Source: Clostridiales bacterium UBA1758
Lineage (GTDB): Bacteria; Bacillota; Clostridia; Oscillospirales; UBA1758
Length of the DNA: 31,489 nt
Direction: 5' to 3'
NCBI GenBank assembly: GCA_002315595.1
Contig: DCHG01000011.1
Coordinates: 58,061 to 89,549, forward strand
A program made the position numbers and the translations under genes. Numbering within the stretch: position 1 is the first letter of the stretch; each line of letters starts with the position of its first letter. The notes beneath the pieces were generated by a model. The model saw only the letters and a list, made by a program, of their open reading frames with translations. It was not told the DNA's origin and ran no database searches. Shown one piece after another: positions 16,439 through 24,829 of the stretch.

Positions 16439-16475
16439 AAACACCGTTGCGGTCAATCCGCAACGGTGTTTTTTC
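16439..16475 (+). terminator. Terminator of serC-serA
   Basis: The 12-bp stem ACACCGTTGCGG (16441-16452) pairs with 16458-16469 across a 5-base loop, followed by a run of six T. The complement also has T-rich sequence, so it may serve trmB from the other side. The remaining 110 bases before trmB show no gene. Confidence 0.92.
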
Positions 16476-16586
16476 GTTAAAAATAAAATTTGACTGATAA
16501 ATTCGATTTTGATGCAATTTTCGACAAATTTCGCATCTTTGTACCTGATATAATACAACAAGGGAAGCCCGCTTGTCCTCGATGCT

Positions 16587-17225
16587 TTATTCCGCTTTCG
16601 GCGGATTTTTCGGCGGAATGGCACGCAACATATTGATTTTGAAGCCGAGGGCGGAAAAACGCTCCTCGTATTCGGTGACGATGTTCGGGATGTTTTCGGC
16701 GTGCAAGTCGCGTGTGAGGTAGAGGATTTCCCATCCGCGCTCTTTGAGTTCCTCCACGGAAAATTCAAATAAGCCCGCATTGTCGGTCTTGAAACGAAGT
16801 TCGCCGCTTTCGCCGAGAACGGCGGCGTACATATCGAGGAAACTGCGGTAGGTCAAACGACGCTTTGCGTGGCGGGATTTCGGCCACGGATCGCTGAAAT
16901 TAAGGTAGAGCGTTTTGACTTCGCCGGGAGCAAACCATTCGGACAGATTGGATGCGTCCTGCGAAATAAAACGAACATTGCCGAGTTCCGCACGCTTTGT
17001 CGCCTCCATCGCCATGATGAGTGCGCCCGGCTCGCGTTCGATCCCGATATACCGCTGATCTGGATCGGCTTCGGCGGTGCCGATAATGAAACGCCCCTTG
17101 CCGCAACCGATCTCCAACGCAACGGGTGCGCCCCAGTTTCCGCGGAGTGCCGTGGGATCCGAGATCATCATATCCGACGCCGCCTCGAGTCTGCGGTCGA
17201 GGTTCGGCTTTTTTCTCATTCTCAT
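16587..17225 (-). CDS. trmB: tRNA (guanine-N7-)-methyltransferase
   Basis: The 212-residue enzyme has the SAM site LEIGCGKGRFI, the GIEREPGALIMAMEA segment, and the family signature NFSDPWPKSRHAKRRLT with its conserved D-P-W-P-K. It methylates G46 to m7G in tRNA variable loops. The ATG at 17225 has GGAG seven bases upstream, and the N-terminus is basic (MRMRKKPN). It is a single-gene unit, divergent from the radical SAM gene, with its own promoter. Confidence 0.95.
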   Translation of the reverse strand: MRMRKKPNLDRRLEAASDMMISDPTALRGNWGAPVALEIGCGKGRFIIGTAEADPDQRYIGIEREPGALIMAMEATKRAELGNVRFISQDASNLSEWFAPGEVKTLYLNFSDPWPKSRHAKRRLTYRSFLDMYAAVLGESGELRFKTDNAGLFEFSVEELKERGWEILYLTRDLHAENIPNIVTEYEERFSALGFKINMLRAIPPKNPPKAE

Positions 17226-17253
17226 AAATTTTCTCCTTTTTTAAACTATGTAT

Positions 17254-17282
17254 ATTATATACGCTCTGCGAAATTTCGACAA
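17254..17282 (-). promoter_or_regulatory. trmB promoter
   Basis: On the minus strand TTGTCG (17282-17277), a 17-base spacer and TATAAT (17259-17254), about 22 bases upstream of the trmB ribosome binding region. Confidence 0.7.
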
Positions 17283-17314
17283 GAAAAAAATTTTGAAAAA
17301 TACAGAACAAATGT

Positions 17315-17343
17315 TTGCTTTTTTTGAAAAAATGTGCTATGAT
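17315..17343 (+). promoter_or_regulatory. Promoter of the radical SAM/DUF4130 operon
   Basis: TTGCTT (17315-17320), a 17-base spacer and an extended -10 TGC-TATGAT (17335-17343), about 40 bases upstream of the start codon. Confidence 0.6.
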
Positions 17344-17382
17344 ATTTACATAAGATTTTTCGGACGGGTTTGGAGTGAGAAA

Positions 17383-18684
17383 ATGGACATCAGGCAGAAA
17401 CTTGTGATCCTCGGCGAAGCGGCAAAATACGACGCATCCTGCGCATCGTCGGGATCGGGCAGGCAGGGGAAGGATGGCTTCGGCAAGGCGTGTATGGCGG
17501 GCATTTGTCACACATGGGCGGCGGACGGCAGATGTATTTCGCTTTTGAAAGTCCTGCTGTCGAACACCTGCATCTACGATTGCGCATACTGCGTCAACCG
17601 CGTTTCCAATGATGTGCCGAGGGCGAGATTTACACCGCGTGAACTTGCGGATATTACGGTGGAATTTTACCGCAGAAATTATATCGAGGGATTGTTTTTA
17701 AGTTCCGCGGTGATGAAAAATCCCGACTATACCTGCGAACAGATGCTGGAAGTATTGCGGATTTTGCGAAATGAATACCGATATTTCGGCTACATCCATG
17801 TCAAACTCATCCCCGGATCGTCGCAGGAAATGACCGATCGCATCGGACTTTATGCCGACCGCGTCAGTGTGAACGTCGAATTGCCGACAAGGGCGTCGTT
17901 GAAACTTCTTGCACCGTCAAAGCAACCCGAGCATATTTTGTCGTCGATGGATCGCATCAAGCAGGCAAAGGAACAAAATGCGGAGGAACGCAGGCATTTC
18001 AAGAACGCGCCTTTGTTTGCACCGGCGGGGCAATCCACGCAAATGATCGTCGGCGCAACGCCGGACAGTGACCGCAAATTGCTCGCGCTTTCCGGCGCAC
18101 TATATAAAACATATCAAATGAAGCGCGTCTATTTTTCGGCGTATATGCCCGTGGGTAATGCACTGATGCTTCCGGGACCGGAACGCCCGGTGCCGCTTCG
18201 GCGGGAACACCGCCTGTATCAGGCGGACTGGCTGATGCGGTTTTACGGATTTTCGACGGAGGAGATCACGGAGGGGACGAATGACAACCTCGACCTCGAT
18301 CTCGATCCGAAATCGGCATGGGCGATCCGACATCCCGAACAGTTCCCGGTCGAGGTCAATACCGCCCCATATGAGACGATCCTGCGCGTTCCGGGAATCG
18401 GGGTGATCTCCGCCAAACGCATCATCGCCGCAAGACGGCTGGGCGCGGTGCGGTTGGAGCATTTGCGAAAACTCGGCGTTGTGATGAAACGCGCACAGTA
18501 TTTTGTCACCGCAATGGGAAAATTCGGCGGCAGGGCGATGCCGGGCAACCCGATGATGCGTGAAATTTTGACCGACAGTCCGAGCGTGCAGGCGCAACTG
18601 TCGCTATTCACCGATGAAACCGCACTTCCCGAGCCGGAGGCGTTTCGTCGGTTGAGGCAGGCGGCGGGAGGAGAATTGTTATGA
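17383..18684 (+). CDS. Putative DNA modification/repair radical SAM protein (TIGR03916-type)
   Basis: The 433-residue protein has a canonical radical SAM cluster motif C63-IYD-C67-AY-C70. Four further cysteines lie upstream (C20, C37, C42, C51) in the family-typical KYDASC and GICHTW segments and could hold an additional metal centre (inference). A TIM-barrel core follows (PDYTCEQMLEVLRILR, FGYIHVKLIPG, VSVNVELPT). Near the C-terminus is a helix-hairpin-helix (about 331-352, LRVPGIGVISAKRI), a DNA-binding element. From memory, this family is always paired with the DUF4130/TIGR03915 protein, sometimes fused to a uracil-DNA glycosylase domain. The start at 17383 has GGAG seven bases upstream. 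It overlaps the next gene by four bases (ATGA). No reaction is established. Confidence 0.9.
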   Translation: MDIRQKLVILGEAAKYDASCASSGSGRQGKDGFGKACMAGICHTWAADGRCISLLKVLLSNTCIYDCAYCVNRVSNDVPRARFTPRELADITVEFYRRNYIEGLFLSSAVMKNPDYTCEQMLEVLRILRNEYRYFGYIHVKLIPGSSQEMTDRIGLYADRVSVNVELPTRASLKLLAPSKQPEHILSSMDRIKQAKEQNAEERRHFKNAPLFAPAGQSTQMIVGATPDSDRKLLALSGALYKTYQMKRVYFSAYMPVGNALMLPGPERPVPLRREHRLYQADWLMRFYGFSTEEITEGTNDNLDLDLDPKSAWAIRHPEQFPVEVNTAPYETILRVPGIGVISAKRIIAARRLGAVRLEHLRKLGVVMKRAQYFVTAMGKFGGRAMPGNPMMREILTDSPSVQAQLSLFTDETALPEPEAFRRLRQAAGGELL

Positions 18685-19418
18685 TCTATTTGTATGACGG
18701 AAGTTTTGAGGGCTTTGAAACGGCGATCTTTCACGCATGGCGCGATGGAACGGCACAGATCATCGACTGTATGCCGGGACCGAGCCTTTTTGATGTGAAA
18801 GTCGTTGCGACCGATGAGGTCGCCTCAAATCGCGTTGAGGCGGGAATGTCGCGGCTTTCGCCGTCCATGCCGAGCGATGTCTACCGTGCATGGCTTTCCC
18901 GGGAAGACGGGATCGACGATGTTTTGCTTGGGACGATCCGAGTCGGATTTGCAAAACGTTGCGATCCGTTTGCATATCGGCAGGACGACTGTTGTCGTCG
19001 GGCGGCGGAAGCGGAACGCAGAGTCGGATTGGAGCAGCATCGTTTTTTGGAATTCGTGCGCTTTGCACAGATTGACGAAAATGTGTATGTCAGTGATATC
19101 GAGCCGTCCTATGACATTTTGCCGTTGATCGCGGGACATTTTTTCGGCAGAATGGGCGGTGTGAAATTCGTTATCCGCGATATTTCACGGATGCGTGCGG
19201 CGGTTTCCGACGGAAAACACTGGTACATCGCCGAACTCGACGGCGAACAGGTGCCTTTTCCGTTGGAGGACGGATATTCGGCGATGTGGCGGGATTATTT
19301 CGAACATATGGCGATCCGACAACGCATCAACCCGAAATTGCAGCGTCAACTTGTTCCGTCGAGATACCGAAATCATTTGACCGAATTCCAAAACGAAAAC
19401 ACGGAGATTGCAAACTGA
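18681..19418 (+). CDS. DUF4130 / TIGR03915 putative DNA metabolism protein
   Basis: The 245-residue protein opens MIYLYDGSFEGFETAIFHAW and ends with MWRDYFEHMAIRQRINPKLQ and a VPSRYRNHLTEF segment; both ends are characteristic of this partner family. It is the unfused form: no uracil-DNA glycosylase domain follows the C-terminal motif, whereas some relatives carry one. The ATGA overlap with the radical SAM gene implies stoichiometric translation and probably a complex. The family is soluble and cytoplasmic by composition. Function is unknown; a role in DNA repair or modification is inferred only from fusions and from the partner's helix-hairpin-helix. Confidence 0.9.
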   Translation: MIYLYDGSFEGFETAIFHAWRDGTAQIIDCMPGPSLFDVKVVATDEVASNRVEAGMSRLSPSMPSDVYRAWLSREDGIDDVLLGTIRVGFAKRCDPFAYRQDDCCRRAAEAERRVGLEQHRFLEFVRFAQIDENVYVSDIEPSYDILPLIAGHFFGRMGGVKFVIRDISRMRAAVSDGKHWYIAELDGEQVPFPLEDGYSAMWRDYFEHMAIRQRINPKLQRQLVPSRYRNHLTEFQNENTEIAN

Positions 19419-19508
19419 TATCCGCTTTTTTCTGATACGACGGACGAAAATAAAAAGCACGGCTGAAAGCCGAGTACTCTAACGGACAGTCAAATATTTG
19501 CAATAAAA

Positions 19509-19555
19509 CATCGACTGAAAAGGGAAATTTTCTGCTTTCAGTCGGTGTTTTCTGT
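19509..19555 (+). terminator. Terminator of the radical SAM/DUF4130 operon
   Basis: The 12-bp stem (19509-19520 with 19536-19547, one G-T pair) with a 15-base loop is followed by TTTTCTGTTTTTC. Confidence 0.85.
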
Positions 19556-19567
19556 TTTTCATGAGAA

Positions 19568-19610
19568 AAACCTCCGTATTTTACAATACTACGGAGGTTT
19601 GTTTATTTTT
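19568..19610. terminator. Bidirectional terminator between DUF4130 and racemase genes
   Basis: The 11-bp stem AAACCTCCGTA (19568-19578) pairs with 19590-19600. T-rich tails follow on both strands, so it can end the plus-strand operon and the minus-strand racemase. Confidence 0.8.
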
Positions 19611-19639
19611 GCAACAATACTTAACTCATCCCGTCAATT

Positions 19640-20332
19640 TTAATCGCTCAACGACATAATTGCAGCGGTCTTTGCATGAATTTCCGTGGTATCAAAGATT
19701 TTCAGTTCGGAGTCTTCCGGATGAATAAGTAAGCCTATTTCGGTGCAACCGAGAATAACTGCCTCGGCACCGCGTTTGCTCAACTGAGAAATAATTCTTG
19801 AAAACTCTTTGCGTGATCCATCGTTAAAAATGCCGACGCATAATTCATTAAAAATCACGTCATTAACCAATTCGATATCATCCTCATCGGGAATAAGAAC
19901 AGTGAAACCGCAATCTATCAGTTTTTGCTTATAAAAGTCCTGCGTCATTGTATATTTCGTACCGAGTAATGCGACGGATTTAATATGCTCTTTCGCCAAC
20001 TGATCGGCAGTAGTTTCGGCGATGTGAATAAGCGGTACCGAAATCGCAGACTGAACTTGGTTAAAGACCTTGTGCATGGTATTGGTGCATATTAAAATCA
20101 GTTCTGCACCTGCAAGTTCAAGTTTGCGAGCCGCGTCTGCCAAAATTTCACCGCTTCTTTCCCACTCGCCCGAAGACTGGCATTTTTCGATTTCATCAAA
20201 CTCAACACTGTAAAGAACAATTCTTGCGCTGTGCAGTCCGCCGAGTTTTTCCTTAACATACTCGTTGATAATGCTGTAATATGGAATAGTACTTTCCCAA
20301 CTCATTCCGCCAATAAGTCCGATGGTTTTCAT
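19640..20332 (-). CDS. Aspartate/glutamate racemase family protein
   Basis: The 230-residue protein starts MKTIGLIGGMSWEST, the classic opening of YgeA/RacX-type amino-acid racemases. It has both catalytic cysteines of the cofactor-independent two-base mechanism: C82 in ICTNTMHK and C196 in LGCTEIG. The probable reaction is L/D interconversion of aspartate or another amino acid for peptidoglycan or signalling; substrate specificity cannot be read from sequence. GGAG lies eight bases upstream of the ATG. The gene is visibly AT-richer, with many AAA/ATT/TTA-type codons compared with neighbours, suggesting horizontal acquisition (inference). It sits alone between a bidirectional terminator and a 150-base gap. 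Confidence 0.9.
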   Translation of the reverse strand: MKTIGLIGGMSWESTIPYYSIINEYVKEKLGGLHSARIVLYSVEFDEIEKCQSSGEWERSGEILADAARKLELAGAELILICTNTMHKVFNQVQSAISVPLIHIAETTADQLAKEHIKSVALLGTKYTMTQDFYKQKLIDCGFTVLIPDEDDIELVNDVIFNELCVGIFNDGSRKEFSRIISQLSKRGAEAVILGCTEIGLLIHPEDSELKIFDTTEIHAKTAAIMSLSD

Positions 20333-20359
20333 TTACGTTGCTCCTTTATTTACGGCGAA

Positions 20360-20458
20360 TTAAAAAATCACATCATAATTGATTTCGAGACCGCCGTCAC
20401 AAATCGGAAAATGCAAGGTGCGCTTATCGGGCGTCAGCGCAAAACGCCTGATCGGCAT
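20360..20458 (-). CDS. Possible 32-residue ORF or gene remnant
   Basis: The gap between the racemase and the homocysteine methyltransferase-like gene contains a frame that begins MPIRRFALTPDKRTLHF and ends in a Tyr-Asp-Val-Ile-Phe terminus. Codon use resembles the GC-richer neighbouring genes rather than the AT-rich racemase. There is only a weak GGGAA upstream. It could be a short peptide gene, but it looks more like the surviving C-terminus of a larger enzyme whose front was lost. No family is recognised. Confidence 0.25.
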   Translation of the reverse strand: MPIRRFALTPDKRTLHFPICDGGLEINYDVIF

Positions 20459-20485
20459 AGTATTCCCATTCTTGATTTAGAATTA

Positions 20486-21718
20486 TTACAAAATGTATGC
20501 GCCGTATTTTTCAGCGACGGGAACGAGTGAAGCGGGGATCTTGACCGCGGCGCGTCCGGCGTAATGACGGAGCATTTTTTCCAAAATTTCGTCCTGTCCG
20601 TCTTCTGCGACAAAGACGAGGGGAGATTTGCACTGAATACAGAATTCCGACAAAAATTCTTCGGCGTCCGACGCATCGGTGACATTCGACAGATCAATGC
20701 CGATCGCGTCGGTGTCGAGTTCATCGGCTTCGTCAAGCGCGTCATACGCACCGTCGCCAGAAAGCATTTCGTCGCTCAACGCAAAGCAATCGAATGAGAG
20801 ATCATCCGCCGGAAGGAATTCGAAAGCACTGCAAATGAACTCGCCGTTGTTCCGTTCGGGTGCGGGGGAAAGTGCGGCGAGTTTTTTGCCGAGCGAACGC
20901 ATATAATCGGGCGTTGTTCCGCAACATCCGCCGATGAGACGGACGCCCGCCGCAACAAAATCCGAAGTGAGCGACGAAAATTGATCCGCATTGAGCGAAA
21001 AGACGGTCTTTCCGTCGACCAACTGCGGCAACCCCGCGTTCGGTTTTGCAACCAAAGGAATGTTCACGACCTTACTCATCGCCTGAATTGGGGCAAGCAG
21101 ACTCGACGGTCCGCCGGAGCAGTTTGCGCCGACTGCAATGGCGCCGAGTGAGGAAGCAACGATCGCAACGACCTCGGGCGAGTTCCCCGAAAGCGTGCGA
21201 CCGCCTGCCTCAAAGGTCGCGGTGACGATGACGGGAGCCACGGAATTTTCGCGTGCGGCGAGAATGCCCGTACGGATCTCGGCGATGTCGCCGAAGGTTT
21301 CGAAATGAACGGCGTCCACGCCAAAAAGAGCCTTGATCTGTTCGGAAAATGCAGAATAGGCACGCTCAAAGGTTAGCCCGCCCATCGGAGCAAACAGTTC
21401 GCCGGTCGGTCCGACGGAGGCGATGACGGAGGCGTTTCCGGCTTCCGCACACGCAAGCGCGACAGCCTTTTCATTCAATTCCGCCGTCCGTCCGGCGAGT
21501 CCGTGACGGGCAAGTTGAATGGGGTTTCCCGTAAAAGTGTTGGTCTGTATGGCGTCGCAACCCGCCTCGACATAGGCACGGTGGACACTGAAAACGGCGT
21601 CCGCGTGTTCAACATTCCAAAGGTCGCTTGCTTCGTCACCGCGAAGTCCCGTGGATTGCAACAGCGCACCCTTTGAGCCGTCATAGAGATTCAGACGATC
21701 CAACGATAATTTCATCAT
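20486..21718 (-). CDS. Homocysteine S-methyltransferase-domain protein with atypical C-terminal tail
   Basis: The roughly 410-residue protein has an N-terminal Hcy-binding (beta/alpha)8 barrel (1-285) of the MetH type. It shows YDGSKGALLQ, IQTNTFTGNP and the zinc-ligand cysteines at about C200 (GANCSGG) and C265/C266 (GGCCGTTPDYM). After about residue 290 the remaining 120 residues do not read as the pterin-binding or cobalamin domains of full MetH; they are acidic and look like a reduced pterin-type or unrelated segment. It probably transfers a methyl group to homocysteine from a corrinoid or S-methyl donor supplied by another protein (inference). Start choice is between ATGs at 21718 and 21715, both served by GGAG. 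It lies 21 bases after the amidase fusion gene with no terminator between, so co-transcription is likely. Confidence 0.82.
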   Translation of the reverse strand: MMKLSLDRLNLYDGSKGALLQSTGLRGDEASDLWNVEHADAVFSVHRAYVEAGCDAIQTNTFTGNPIQLARHGLAGRTAELNEKAVALACAEAGNASVIASVGPTGELFAPMGGLTFERAYSAFSEQIKALFGVDAVHFETFGDIAEIRTGILAARENSVAPVIVTATFEAGGRTLSGNSPEVVAIVASSLGAIAVGANCSGGPSSLLAPIQAMSKVVNIPLVAKPNAGLPQLVDGKTVFSLNADQFSSLTSDFVAAGVRLIGGCCGTTPDYMRSLGKKLAALSPAPERNNGEFICSAFEFLPADDLSFDCFALSDEMLSGDGAYDALDEADELDTDAIGIDLSNVTDASDAEEFLSEFCIQCKSPLVFVAEDGQDEILEKMLRHYAGRAAVKIPASLVPVAEKYGAYIL

Positions 21719-21739
21719 CAACGCTCCTTTTTCGAATCG

Positions 21740-24700
21740 TTATTTTGAAAAATAGTCCACGACGCTTGACGCGATCGACGAAGCAAGTTCCGTTTGTCCC
21801 TGAACGGAAAGCATCCAATCGAAGTCCTGCGGTGAGGACAAAAAGCCCATTTCAATGAGAATATGCGGGCACCATGTGCCACGACAGATATACAGATTTT
21901 GCTCGCGCAGACCGCGGGAGGTGCGTGCGGGAACGGAAGACGGATTGGTCAGACCGTTATGGATTATTTCGGCAAAATCGGCGGAAAGTGTTTCACGGTA
22001 AAGTGTCACGATGCCGTGAATGTCGGAAATATCCGTGGTGCGGTCAAAACTGTTCGAATGGAGCGAGATCAAAAGGTCCGGTTTGATCGACCATGAAAGT
22101 GAAAGACGGTTGACAAGCGGAACGGAACAATCGCCCGCACGCGTCAGTACAACAGTCGCGCCGAGTTTCATCAGTTCACGGCGGAGATATTTGACGGCGA
22201 TGAGGTTACAATCCTTTTCACTTGCGAGCGAGCCGAGTGAGCCGACTGCACCGATGTCCGTTCCGCCGTGACCGGGATCGAGCATAATCACAAGCCCTGA
22301 AAGAGGTTTGGCGGCGTTTTCGTCGACCGTGATATGATGCTTGAAATGGACGATGATTGCAAAATCATCCGTTTCCGTCCACCATCCGTCGATGACTTTG
22401 GCGGGGGTGAGATGATAGGTCGTGACGCCGCTTTCTTCGTCAAAGGTGAGTTTTGCGGACGAAAACAAAGATTCGTCCATCACGATCTCACCCGCATCGA
22501 CGACACCGCGGAAATTGATCAATAAATCGCCGTTGTCATCGACGGAGACCTGCGCAAGTGCATTTCCGTCGAGTTGAAAACGGAGAGCATCGTCGGTTTT
22601 GCCGACCTCATAACCGATACCGGTCATTCGGGCACCAAAACTTCCCTCTGTGTCGATTTCAAGATACTCGCATGGAATCCAAAGACCGCCGTCGAGCCGT
22701 GCCCATTCGCCGTTGGTGCAGGTCACGCGTCCGGTCATTCCGCGGCAAAGGTAACCGTTGGAGTCGCCCGTCGAAGTAAATGTCGAATAGGTGAACGCCA
22801 TCGGACTTGTCACGGTTGCGGTAACGACGCAGTCGGGCTCAATCACACGCACACTGCCCGCACTCTGCACGGAGGAAGTGCGGCGGTCACAGGTCATTCG
22901 GTATGTGACCTTGCCAAGATCTTTTAAGCGTCCGGCGTAGGCGGAATCCCCGACAAAGGTATATGCGGCGGAAAAGGTGGTCAGATAAATTTGATCCGCA
23001 TCGGGAGCCTCGGTATCGGCAGGCCAAAGGCGGATCGTTTCATTGCCGATAACGGCGGTAACGGTGGCACCGATCGGGGCGGTGCAGATGAGATTCATCG
23101 TGTCACCGGGGGAACCGAGAGTGTCTTTTTTGGGGGTGACTTCGCCGGAAAAGTCAAGTTTGTCGGCGGTTTGAAAATTCGTTGTCGAAGGGTTGGAAGC
23201 GGCAACGCGTGTAATTGTCAGCGACACATCGTCTTGACCGTCCTGCGCAAAAAGAAAGGTGTTTTCGCCCTCGGAAAGCGCAACAAGCAAGCCGTAGGTG
23301 CCCTGCTCGGTACGGTCGGCGATCGGTTCGCCGTTCATATAAAGAGGCACCGACGGATCGGAGGTACCCTGCACATAATAGGTTGCCGACGCGGTTGAAA
23401 AACCGTTTTCCGGCGAGCCGACACGGAGTTTGCCGAGGATGAAATTCGATCCGAGAACGCTGGTATATTCTTTTGCTTTCTTTGCCACGGCAAGACCTTC
23501 GTCGGCATAGAATTCAGCGAGTTTTTGTTCAAGCACCGTGCCCTTGTAAAGATTCAAACGGAAGTGAATACTGCCGCCATAGGTTTGAAAACCGCGGGCA
23601 TATTCGATTTGATGCAAAATTTCGTCCGCACCCGTTTCACCGTACCACGGACTTTCGGGATCGGTCGCTTGACTGACGCGATAGCCCGCGTGACCGACAA
23701 TGAGTTGCACCGAGGTACCTTCGGTGACATCCGCCCACCAGTCGACCAAAATAGCGTAATCGGCGACGGAATACCCGATTTCCCAATAAATCTGCGGCGC
23801 GATATAATCCACCCATTCGTTTTTCACCCATGCACGGGAATCGGCATAGAGCCGGTCGTAACTTTCCATACCGCTTGTGGCACTGCCGAGTGGATCGGTG
23901 GCTTCATTGCGCCAAATGCCGAAGGTGCCGACGCCGAAAATGACCTTTTTCGAACGGCAATATTCGCCGACCTCACGGATGAGAGCATTCACGCTTTCCC
24001 GGCGGAATTCGGCGATATCGTCGTATTCCGCACCGTATTCGGCGTAGGTCGCGCCGTCGTCAAACAGATCGGCGGAGTCATAGGGATAAAAATAGTCATC
24101 GAAATGAATCCCGTCGACATCATATTTTTCACAGATTTCGCGGATGCCGGAAAGGATCAGTTCGCGCACGGCGGGGAGTCCGGGATCGAGGTAGAGATTG
24201 CCGTCGACATGGGAAACGGTGTATTCGGGGTGTTGACGGGCAGGATTTTTTTCGGAAAGCGAAGCGAGTGTTTTCGGGGAATCTGCGGTACCGCCCGCAG
24301 TGACACGGTAGGGATTAATCCATGCGTGTAGGCTGAGTTCGTTTTCATGTGCGGCGGTGATCCAGTATTCAAGCGGATCGAAATCCGCGGGAAGTTCCCC
24401 GCCCTGTGTACCGACCAGATATGCGGAGGTCGGATAGATTTCGGAAGGATAAATTGCGTCACAACAGGGGCAGACCTGCAAAAAGATCGCGTTGAAGCCC
24501 ATGCTGACGGCGGAAGCGATCTGCGCGTCGATTTCCGCCTTCATCGCGTCCGTGTCAAGCGTGGTCGACGATGGAAAATCGAGTCCGTACACGGTCGCCA
24601 CCCAAACACCGCGAAGTTCCGGGACGGTACTGACACCGGGGGTGTCGTCGCCAGTGGTTTCGGGGGAATTCATACCGCCGAGGCCGGGTGCGACAACCAC

Positions 24701-24766
24701 AACGATCGTTGCAAGCACGACGATCACGGCGATCAATATCAAAAATGTGCGGACGGTTTTTTTCAT
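21740..24766 (-). CDS. Exported GHL10 (DUF187) glycosyl hydrolase-like / N-acetylmuramoyl-L-alanine amidase fusion
   Basis: The 1008-residue protein starts with a signal or anchor helix (7-30). The GHL10/DUF187 TIM-barrel domain (about 48-420) begins ELRGVWVATVYGLDFP and contains HAWINPYR (147-154), YDVDGIHFDDYFYP (about 215-228) and DYIAPQIYW (320-328). A beta-rich middle of about 400 residues with SH3-like or Ig-like strands follows. The C-terminal Amidase_3 domain (825-1008) has zinc ligands H833 (DPGHGG), E850 (ASEKD) and H903 (SLHSN) and catalytic E972 (LIEMGF). It should cleave the MurNAc-L-Ala bond outside the cell, with the GHL10 domain probably acting on glycan. The start at 24766 has GGAG five bases upstream; the frame is open 12 codons earlier. 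The gene heads a probable two-gene transcript with the downstream methyltransferase-domain gene. Confidence 0.9.
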   Translation of the reverse strand: MKKTVRTFLILIAVIVVLATIVVVVAPGLGGMNSPETTGDDTPGVSTVPELRGVWVATVYGLDFPSSTTLDTDAMKAEIDAQIASAVSMGFNAIFLQVCPCCDAIYPSEIYPTSAYLVGTQGGELPADFDPLEYWITAAHENELSLHAWINPYRVTAGGTADSPKTLASLSEKNPARQHPEYTVSHVDGNLYLDPGLPAVRELILSGIREICEKYDVDGIHFDDYFYPYDSADLFDDGATYAEYGAEYDDIAEFRRESVNALIREVGEYCRSKKVIFGVGTFGIWRNEATDPLGSATSGMESYDRLYADSRAWVKNEWVDYIAPQIYWEIGYSVADYAILVDWWADVTEGTSVQLIVGHAGYRVSQATDPESPWYGETGADEILHQIEYARGFQTYGGSIHFRLNLYKGTVLEQKLAEFYADEGLAVAKKAKEYTSVLGSNFILGKLRVGSPENGFSTASATYYVQGTSDPSVPLYMNGEPIADRTEQGTYGLLVALSEGENTFLFAQDGQDDVSLTITRVAASNPSTTNFQTADKLDFSGEVTPKKDTLGSPGDTMNLICTAPIGATVTAVIGNETIRLWPADTEAPDADQIYLTTFSAAYTFVGDSAYAGRLKDLGKVTYRMTCDRRTSSVQSAGSVRVIEPDCVVTATVTSPMAFTYSTFTSTGDSNGYLCRGMTGRVTCTNGEWARLDGGLWIPCEYLEIDTEGSFGARMTGIGYEVGKTDDALRFQLDGNALAQVSVDDNGDLLINFRGVVDAGEIVMDESLFSSAKLTFDEESGVTTYHLTPAKVIDGWWTETDDFAIIVHFKHHITVDENAAKPLSGLVIMLDPGHGGTDIGAVGSLGSLASEKDCNLIAVKYLRRELMKLGATVVLTRAGDCSVPLVNRLSLSWSIKPDLLISLHSNSFDRTTDISDIHGIVTLYRETLSADFAEIIHNGLTNPSSVPARTSRGLREQNLYICRGTWCPHILIEMGFLSSPQDFDWMLSVQGQTELASSIASSVVDYFSK

Positions 24767-24800
24767 AATAACTCCCATTTTGACAAAAATATCTGAAATC

Positions 24801-24829
24801 ATTTTATCATATCCCGGTGGTAAAGTCCA
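24801..24829 (-). promoter_or_regulatory. Probable promoter of the amidase fusion gene
   Basis: On the minus strand TGGACT (24829-24824), a 17-base spacer and TAAAAT (24806-24801), 35 bases upstream of the start. The match is moderate. Confidence 0.45.

Noticed and set aside
15204..16517. 437-codon open frame on the minus strand
   Set aside because: It is antisense to serA and runs through the serA terminator; no ribosome site or recognisable domain.
16476..16586. TATAAT-like element near 16548 and a short ACAAG/CTTGT hairpin in the serA-trmB gap
   Set aside because: No matching -35 box and no gene downstream on that strand; the hairpin lacks a T-tract.
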